The position numbers and the translations under genes are program-made. The notes beneath the pieces were generated by a model that saw nothing but the letters and a program-made list of their open reading frames with translations, ran no database searches and had not been told where the DNA came from. From positions 351,291,636-351,355,635 of the forward strand of contig CM041776.1 of assembly GCA_023374045.1 (NCBI GenBank): 64,000 bases of DNA, in the 5' to 3' direction. Origin of the DNA: Limonium bicolor (lineage: Eukaryota > Streptophyta > Magnoliopsida > Caryophyllales > Plumbaginaceae). Positions 56,399-64,000 of this stretch are shown here, in pieces (the first letter of the stretch is position 1; each line of letters starts with the position of its first letter).

Positions 56399-59300
56399 AT
56401 CTACCCCCCTTAGGAACTTTGTCCTCAAAGTTGGTGAATCTAGATGGTTACTCTCATGGCGTACTATGCCAAGGTTATAATACATGTATAACCTTACTGA
56501 CTCCACAAGTCAGTCTCATTTTATACTACACATACCACACACATATCACAGCACGTATAGCAACAAAAATACTCTTTTTACTCTCTCCATGGAATCGGTC
56601 CGAAGACAAGAAGGCACTACAGTCCTCGAATCCATGTTGAGTGATATACTACTGATCCCTCAGGTACCGGTCACGTTGAACACTTACTCTTTCTGGTTCA
56701 CGGCCGTTTCATGACAAATGGGCACTTACTCTCTCTGGCCCACGGTCCCTTCGGTTCTGATCAAAACGTTACACATATACATATCCTCAGGCACTCTGGT
56801 TGACTCACTCAACACAGGAACATCTCAGGGTACTCTCCCCGTCCCGCTGCCTTTGGAAAAATCACACACTGTCACCGCCCCAACCGGTCACTTAGGACCG
56901 CCGCACGTACGGTGAAATGGTTTCAAAACTAATACACGCCCACCGTTCTACCGGTCATCAAGACTTAAGGCCACAGCCATCGGCGGGTGATAGCGGTTTC
57001 AAAACCAATTTTCATTTCCATCTTCATACTTGAAGAAAATTCTTTTTCCAAAATCTGTTTGAAAATTCTTTTTAAAACATCACACAACTCCAAATCAGAT
57101 TTATGGTAGCTGTATCTTTCTTAGCGTGATTACTTGTGACCACTATAGGGAGCTTCAGGAATCATCTAACCCTGATGTGATCAGCATCAGTGTTGAACTA
57201 TCCTTCCACCCCAATTTGTGTTCGGTTTCCCTTGATCGCTAGCAGATCAAGTTCCACCTCCCACGTCAGTTTCAAACAATCAGATAGTCAAACATTTTCG
57301 TTTTCTATCTTTTACTCTTTCTAGTCATATTCATAAAACAATCTGTTTCGATTTATCTTTATCATGGAACTTAAGTCATCCATTATTCTCTATTTGTTTC
57401 ACTTACCTTGCCTAGGCATTCCATACTTGTGGCTTCTTTTACTCAATTGTTGCTCAATTTAAAACACGTAACATACAACTCCAAAGGATGGAACTCACTC
57501 CATCTACCATTCTCAAATAAAATCACCTAGGGAACTCACTCCCTCTTAGGTTACACATCGGTTTCATGCCGATTCATATATCATATCTCATGTCTAATCT
57601 CACTAGACATATACTATAGGGATTCTCATTCCCCAGGAGTTTCTCTACTCCTCTTTTCATATTTATTACATACACAATACTCGCATCTCTCATGCATAAT
57701 ACTCATACTTACACGATGAATGGGTAGACATGTTTACGTAACATGAGTTCCAATCATCAAAATAATTTCTTTTGTGCTAAGCACATAGTAGTTTACGCAC
57801 CAATACGTAAAACATACTCTAAGCGGTTTCTCGCCCTACCCCCCTTAAAAGGGGTTACGCCCGCGTAACCAACCATATGTTATCACTGAACATTGGTTAA
57901 TTAACTCATAACCGGGTTCGGTTCTAGCCTCTAAGGCTTCAAGGGGTTTATGACATAGGTATACTTAACCCTGAATCACGGTCCACAAGCTTCTGCTGCG
58001 TGACCTGATAACTAGAGCTTGCTCTTTGGTGTTCTCAATGTGTTTCAATCGTCGCTTGGTATCTCTTACCGTATGCGAATTCGATGAGTTATAGATTTTC
58101 TCTCCAACTCTCTGGAAATCTATTTATACTCTGTATACCTTCGTGGTTATTCACATATTTTTCCCGACTTATTGTCGGTTGAGGTCAAGCTACTACTTAG
58201 CATGTAGTGCTTCCTCGTTTAATAGTGGCTCATGGATTATGTTTGTTTCTTGATTCTGTGCCAGAGTTCTTCATTCATACTACTCTGCATTTTTCCACAT
58301 ATCGATCCTGGGCCCTGTGGGTTACTGCCCACGTTCTTTGTGCATCTTTAGCCAATGGTCGCACGGTTCTCTCTAGATTCTCACTCAACAGGCTTGTTGA
58401 CATTCTCAATTCCTGGCTCTCCCACTTGATCATTACCGCACAAGTGCAATACCAAAACACTCAGTCATACAGAGTGCAGAAGCGTAAACCCTTGACAGTA
58501 AATCTCTCATGAGATAGGAATGATCATGTCTCCATTACCACATTTTCTCATCAACTTCTGATCACTATCTGAATATACTCTCACAATGGTCGCTCACTGC
58601 GTACCTTGGTCTTTCTCATTTTCATGGCATCCGCTACTACTTTAGCTTCCGCCAGGTGTTCACGCCATTTACACTGTGGCTCAACAACATACACTACTCT
58701 TTAAATCTCTCTGCGCACTTGCGCACTGCTTACTCTGCAGTTCATATGGTACACATACAGTGTTCACTACTCAACTGATTACTCTACTATAGTTCGTATA
58801 CTCATTGGCAATATACACATGCTCAAGTTTTGCTACACCACTCTAGCGGTTTCACATTACATACTTAGGTGGTAGCCTTTCTCTGGAGGATTCACGCAAA
58901 TGCCGCTCCATAGGCCCCATAATCACAAGTGGTATCCCCACTCTAAGGTAGTGGTTCATTCACCACTGTTCCTCTTATGCCTTTATGCATATGTTTTACA
59001 ATGTTTGGATCTACGTATTGTAGTTGGTTTTATCGGCTTACAAGCCACCTTGCCTCGAGTCATGCTCCATGCGGGCTGTTTATATAGGTTTCTCCTTTAC
59101 CATATGTCATTAAATGGTTTGGAAGGTATTACTGGGCTCTTGATGTGGTTGTCTCACCACATTTCCGTACATGGAAGGCCCTTAAAACAACTTGATATTT
59201 GTTGATGCCCTCTGGCAATCTAGGGTATCCCGTGCTACGTGGGATCCCTTCGGGTTTTACCCGAGTGTTTACTTAACACTTGTGTTCTCAACACGATGTT

Positions 59301-61233
59301 TCGTTCAACTACTGTTGACTCCGGCACCCTTCTCGGATTGCTCCTGGGTGTTACAGAGTAATGCCATTACATTTGGCTTGTACTTATGGTTGTGTTCAGT
59401 TGTGACTTTGCCTTGCGGCTATGTCCTTGACTATCCCGTTTAGGGTTGTAATGTCTCCCATTATTGGGTAGATCCTTGGTACCTTCTAATACCTTCTGGG
59501 TTAGGTCATTATTCTCTTCAGTGAGGTATAAATGGGAATTCTATCCCGTTTATCGTACATTAATAAGTTCATTTAGGCATTCGCCGTATTATTTACACTG
59601 GTATTCACCCAGTTATTAGGTATTTCCTGAGACATTTCCAATGTCTGTACTTAATACTCTGTGCTTCTCGCACTTCTTAACGCCTTATCCTTAGGTCCGT
59701 GACCTTACTGGATTCTTGGTAAGCTTTCTTGTGTTCTTCGATCATTCGAGGTGTCCAACTGTCTTGGTTTGGATTGGCTCTTTCGTCCGTAGTATGGAGT
59801 GGGCTACTTCCCGTGTACCGTACTCTACTTGTATACATACATGGAGTATCTTATTGATACGTTACCACTTACCCGACTAACTCATTGTGGTCGTCCCGCA
59901 AGCTCCTTTGGAGTGCGGTTGTTCCATGTCTCGTTTGTGTACACTTGTAGTGTCGGTCACGCCTAAGTGAAGTATTCTTGCCAACTCCTCTTTTGGGTCC
60001 TATAATGACTCCGTGATTCTCTGGTTTGGTTTAAAGATTCGGGGGTTTTTGGAAAATTTCATGTTTGAAAGAAAATTCGGGTTTTAAAAGTAAGCTCTTC
60101 ATGGCATTTCAATGCCGGCTGATTCTTATCCAGCCCAGCTTCTTGCCGGCCGGTATGTTCTTTATACAATGACTAGGCTGTTAGGCCTTTTCAAAGTTCC
60201 ATTTCAGAATTCTTAAGGTTCGAGTTGCCATATTGGCTTCATTCGCCATCCTGGTACTTGCTAAGTACTAATAGCTTGTCAAAGCTCTTCTTAATGGTCC
60301 CGCTAATACTGCACTTGCCGTGGCAAGTGCGCGGTACTGGTGGTTTTTGGGTTAACTCATACCGGTCACGGTATTGTTTACATTGTATTTGGTAGCCTTG
60401 TTGGCTCTTTCTTGAGCCTTTAGTTGGATATCTACTCCTTAGAGCTGCTTCTCATTCATCTTGACGTGTCTGTCATTCATTTAGGTGCTCCTCCACTCTT
60501 GGAGTTCCTTATTACTTTAATTCTAGGCTTTACCTCGTTGCTCGTTCCCACGTCTTTACTGTGGTTACCGAGGTTTAACTTATTTAGGTACTACTCTGTA
60601 GTCCCATTCGGGTGTACCCGTAGTTATGCTCGTAGCTGTCTAAGCAGTGCCCGTTAGGTATTGCAACCTCTTCGGGTGTGGCAGGGTGGGTGTACATACC
60701 CTTGACTAGATTCTTAGTCGGTTAGTGTACTGATGTTGGTATTACTTAGCTATGGCGGTCCGTAGACATGTGTCTCGGTTTGGTTGCTTCTCATCTTGTT
60801 GCTGCTCGGCTAGCTAGGTTCTCGCGACTGCTAAGCATGTCGCCCCAAGCTGCCACAGATTCCATCTCCTTGGATTAGGATGTCTCGATCTTCCGCCATT
60901 AAGTGCGGTTATTGTCGTTCCAGCGGATCCGTCTCCGGGATTTCCGGTTCTCGGGACTACCACATGACAGGTTCTAGTTCAGAATGAAATATTAAATAAC
61001 TGCCAGATTGGGTTTCCCCGTCCCTCTGGCGTTCTTTCCCAAGCTTTTAATGCGGGGGTTGTGGAGGGCGGGTCTGGTATTATAGGTATCCAGATCATAC
61101 TGGAAGTTCCTAACTAGCGCATCTCTCACGCTACCACTCAACCCATAGCCCTAAGTCTCTAATTCCTAACTCGGTATTTCCTAAGCTCGGTATTTCCAGT
61201 CATCAGAGCGATACTTCGCTCTGATACCATTTT
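56399..61233 (-). other. LARD-B body 2
   Basis: A near-copy of body 1 with the same landmarks: PPT hairpin at 56432-56415, hairpin and inner PPT at 57836-57870, palindrome 60311-60330, PBS 61229-61218 with its hairpin. No coding region. Confidence 0.82.
61202..61229 (-). other. LARD-B body 2 PBS and hairpin
   Basis: TGGTATCAGAGC on the - strand at 61229-61218; stem arms 61225-61216 and 61211-61202, loop agta. Confidence 0.92.
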
Positions 61234-64000
61234 TGTAACACCCCAACTGCTAATCTCATCATTAACTCTTAAACTGTTACATTATACCATTAAGCTCGCA
61301 GCGGAATTCAAATACAACAGGGGTGATACAACGCCGTTAGCCACCCTCGTGGCTAACCAGGCCTGACTCACATACAGTAACGGTCTGATGGACTGGAACA
61401 ACCGAGTACTTCATACAAACATAAACATTTCACTTATTTACTATACCGAGTCTACTTTATACGGATGCCGATAACATACTCGGACTTACACCTCATTCAA
61501 ACGCATAAGTAATTACAATCTAACTACCCATGCTCACAGCAGTCCCCGTCCTACTCTCTCGAACGGTGGCCAGCTTCAAGTACCTGCACACTAAAAACGT
61601 TCCCCCTAGGGGGTCAGCTTTCGCTGCGCATGAAATTCGCATATACCGCGTGCTAACCGCGGTACGCCGACTACTTTGGGTCGGATATACATGGAGTTCA
61701 TTTTAATCAAACAACATGCATCATGTCAATACAATATATATGTATATCACACAAGGAATCTACATCCAATCACGGAACACGATTCCTAACTAACATAACA
61801 ATGTTGTTAGTGGTAACTGGTTACTCTTAGGCATTGAGGGTTATTCCTCACTATGCCTTGTTTACTTATTCAATACCTCACCCTCTCTCTCGGGTTACTT
61901 ATGCTTATACTTACCCGTTCTCTCGGGTTACTCATTCGTATACACACCCATTCTCTTGGGCTACTCATTCTTATACATACCCGTTCTCTCGGGTTACTCT
62001 CACATATCTCGCCCCTTTCTCTCGGGTTATTTATACTCGTTATCTCACCCGCACTCTCGGGTTATTCATACTCAAGCTCTTGTAGATTCTCGAGACACTA
62101 CAGGTCTCCTACGTCACGCTTGTTACTCTTATACATACTTAAGCCAAAACTCATGGCTCTCTAGCATAGTCTTACTTCCCCGGTTTCGACCCTACTCTGG
62201 GTCTAGCATGGTGGGAAGGTTCAACTAGCTCACGGAACTCTCTCTTAGTTCCTATCTCTTTTTACATAGGTCCGACTACTCTCGGACTACTCACATTCCC
62301 ATATACTCCTCTCTCGGAGTTATAATTATATCATGTATATTAGTCTAGAAGCACCATTCTCGATGTTTCTAATGACTTTGGGAACTTTACTTAATTTCGG
62401 GTAATCTTAGGTTTAAGTGTTACCCTCACATCATATGCTTGTACATTCGGATATTTTCTTATACCGGGTAAAATCCTCATATAAGGGTCGACCGTATCTC
62501 AAGGGAATCACATAGTCCCCTAGGTCTCTTTTACCTTTCTTATATGTTTACATTATTGGACTAACTTCAATCCTCTCGATGGAGGTCATTTATCTCTCCA
62601 CTCATATTTTTTCGTGGATTGTTTCAATAAGGTTCTCTAACCGTTATCGGGTATATACTCAACCCGTACATCTCCTCGCATTTTAGGGAGTTCATATGTT
62701 TGTGTTATCGTTATACTTTAATCGATAGCTTGTGTGTGTTTGCATAATACCATTGGTTATGTGACTACCCGTTCAACGGGTTTCTAGTCAGTCAATACTC
62801 ACTAAGAGTCGGTCTATGCACTAAGTTAGACCACACCGGCATACAAGTATGTTAGCTCATTCAACATACAACAATGCATGCATAATCAAACAAGGGATTA
62901 TTTTCATGCTTTAATCTTGATTAAGCCGGCACACAAACACACAAATCAGTGTAACTCGGTTAGCATACGGGGCATGAGAAAATCATACCTTTCACCGGGG
63001 TTTTTACTTTACCGTGGCATCTCTCCATGCTCGGGTCGCGCACGACTCTCTGATAATGTTTCAAACATTATTATTAATACTAAGATCATACGGAACATAT
63101 TTAAATGTTATTCCCGTAGTTACCCCGTTATCCCGTTATCTCGGTTTCACTTTTGTTACTTTAAGCTCTCACATCTCAAACACTTCTAACACTTTCTCAC
63201 ACTTCCTAGGGCCTTTATATGCCACCAAACAAGGCCTTAACATCTTATAACATCATTAACATTCAAACCCCCATCATTTACAACCTTTAAAATACTCTCT
63301 GTAGGTTTCTGGGGGTGGTCCGGGACTTGGTCCCTACCTTAAGTCCCGGACCAAAGCTGGTTGTAACTCTCGGGTGATTTTAACAAGTGGTCCGGGACCT
63401 TGTACCAGACTCAAGGCCCGGACCAATATGGCTGTGTATGGTCCGGGACTTGGGCATGAAGCTAGGACCCGGACCAACCAAGCAGGCAACTCTCGGGGTA
63501 AAAATAGGGGTGGTCCGGGACTTTGTCCATAGACTAGGTCCCGGACCCTGCTACAGATTTACAAATTTTGACAGTTTCTGTCTCTGTTCAAGGCCCTCTC
63601 TTTGCCCATTAATTATCCAACCTTCACCAACTAAAATCTTCATGTTTTAGTGACTAATTACCCTTCTTAATCACCTTAAACCAAACACCAAGTACACTCA
63701 CCAATCTAGCTCATTTTACTTAGATTCTTACACTTACAAAGCTAGTTTTCTCACTTGGTTCCTCTCAGTTTATAACAGATTTTGGTTTCTGCTATAAGCC
63801 ATTCAACCCTCTCCTACTGATGCCATAACCAACACTCAAATGGCATTATTTTGCTCCTTGCAAACTCTCCTTCAAGGTTTGGTTTTCCAACCATAACCAC
63901 TCACTTAAATCTCTTAAACACACCTAGTTTCTTCCTTATAATAAAACACTCAAAACTTTCCATTCCTAGATACATTTGGACAGCACTTACTTGCTTTACT
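61234..64000 (-). repeat. LARD-B LTR 3 (partial)
   Basis: The first 2.77 kb (from the - strand 3' end) of a third LTR, cut by the window edge. 33-bp repeat at 61880-62080, hairpin array at 63317-63547. Whether the array ends here or another body follows cannot be seen. Confidence 0.88.
63317..63547. repeat. GGTCCGGGACTT hairpin array, LARD-B LTR 3
   Basis: Four units, as in LTR 1. Confidence 0.85.

Larger units (their letters stand above)
42897..64000 (-). mobile_element. LARD-B: LTR-body-LTR-body-LTR tandem, runs off the window
   Basis: Three LTRs (42897-47237, 52089-56398, 61234-64000+) and two bodies (47238-52088, 56399-61233) in the same - strand orientation, repeating every ~9.2 and ~9.15 kb. 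Each body has its own PBS and PPT. This is what unequal or intra-element LTR recombination makes. The subfamily differs from LARD-A (the LTR end reads ccaactgctaatctcatc instead of ccaaccgttaatctcgtc). No coding region is seen. Confidence 0.9.

Overview
The window is plant nuclear DNA made entirely of nested transposable elements; I found no host gene, rRNA or tRNA gene. The evidence for a plant is a Ty3/Gypsy chromovirus of Tekay type primed by initiator tRNA-Met, a Tat/Athila-like non-autonomous element primed by tRNA-Asp, a CACTA transposon, and very large LTRs (about 4 kb). Nested LTR elements this dense suggest a large flowering-plant genome; I cannot name the species.

Layout. (1) 1-12528, + strand: Element 1, a Ty3/Gypsy element with the 3' part of its 5' LTR, PBS, a three-exon gag, an AlkB-like 2-oxoglutarate/Fe(II) dioxygenase exon, protease, RT, RNase H, integrase and chromodomain (pol carries many frame breaks), PPT and 3' LTR. 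The 3' LTR holds a 1.74-kb CACTA element (10098-11836, 3-bp target duplication). (2) 12561-20256: a fragment of a second, related LTR (L2), split by a complete 5.5-kb Tat-like non-autonomous element (13439-18925, target duplication gtaag). (3) about 20257-25054 and 38529-42896, + strand: Element 3, with a 5' LTR, PBS, four-exon gag remnant, eroded pol and 3' UTR. Its leader is split by (4) LARD-A (25060-38523, - strand, target duplication agata), a 13.5-kb non-autonomous element whose body has no credible coding sequence. (5) 42897-64000, - strand: LARD-B, a related subfamily arranged LTR-body-LTR-body-LTR, running off the window.

The most notable content is the AlkB domain inside Element 1. 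All five catalytic-core residues expected of AlkB proteins are present and the frame is open, while the downstream pol is repeatedly broken. Candidate splice sites put the AlkB exon in phase with gag. A second acceptor would instead join gag in phase to protease, skipping AlkB, and an AATAAA lies about 110 bp after the AlkB stop. This looks like an alternative-exon switch between Gag-AlkB and Gag-Pol products.

A second theme is non-coding RNA structure repeated across families: a hairpin over the tRNA-Met primer site with a compensatory base-pair change; an NGGA-loop hairpin just before the 3' PPT; a second hairpin-PPT module after the pol stop; GC-rich hairpin arrays at similar places in the LTRs of several families; and a CCCCC/GGGGG hairpin followed by a splice-acceptor-like site near the LTR 3' end. 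Element 1 and LARD-A/B share nearly the same leader after the PBS, so an Element 1-like family is a candidate helper for the LARDs. All family calls are from reading the sequence; no search was run.
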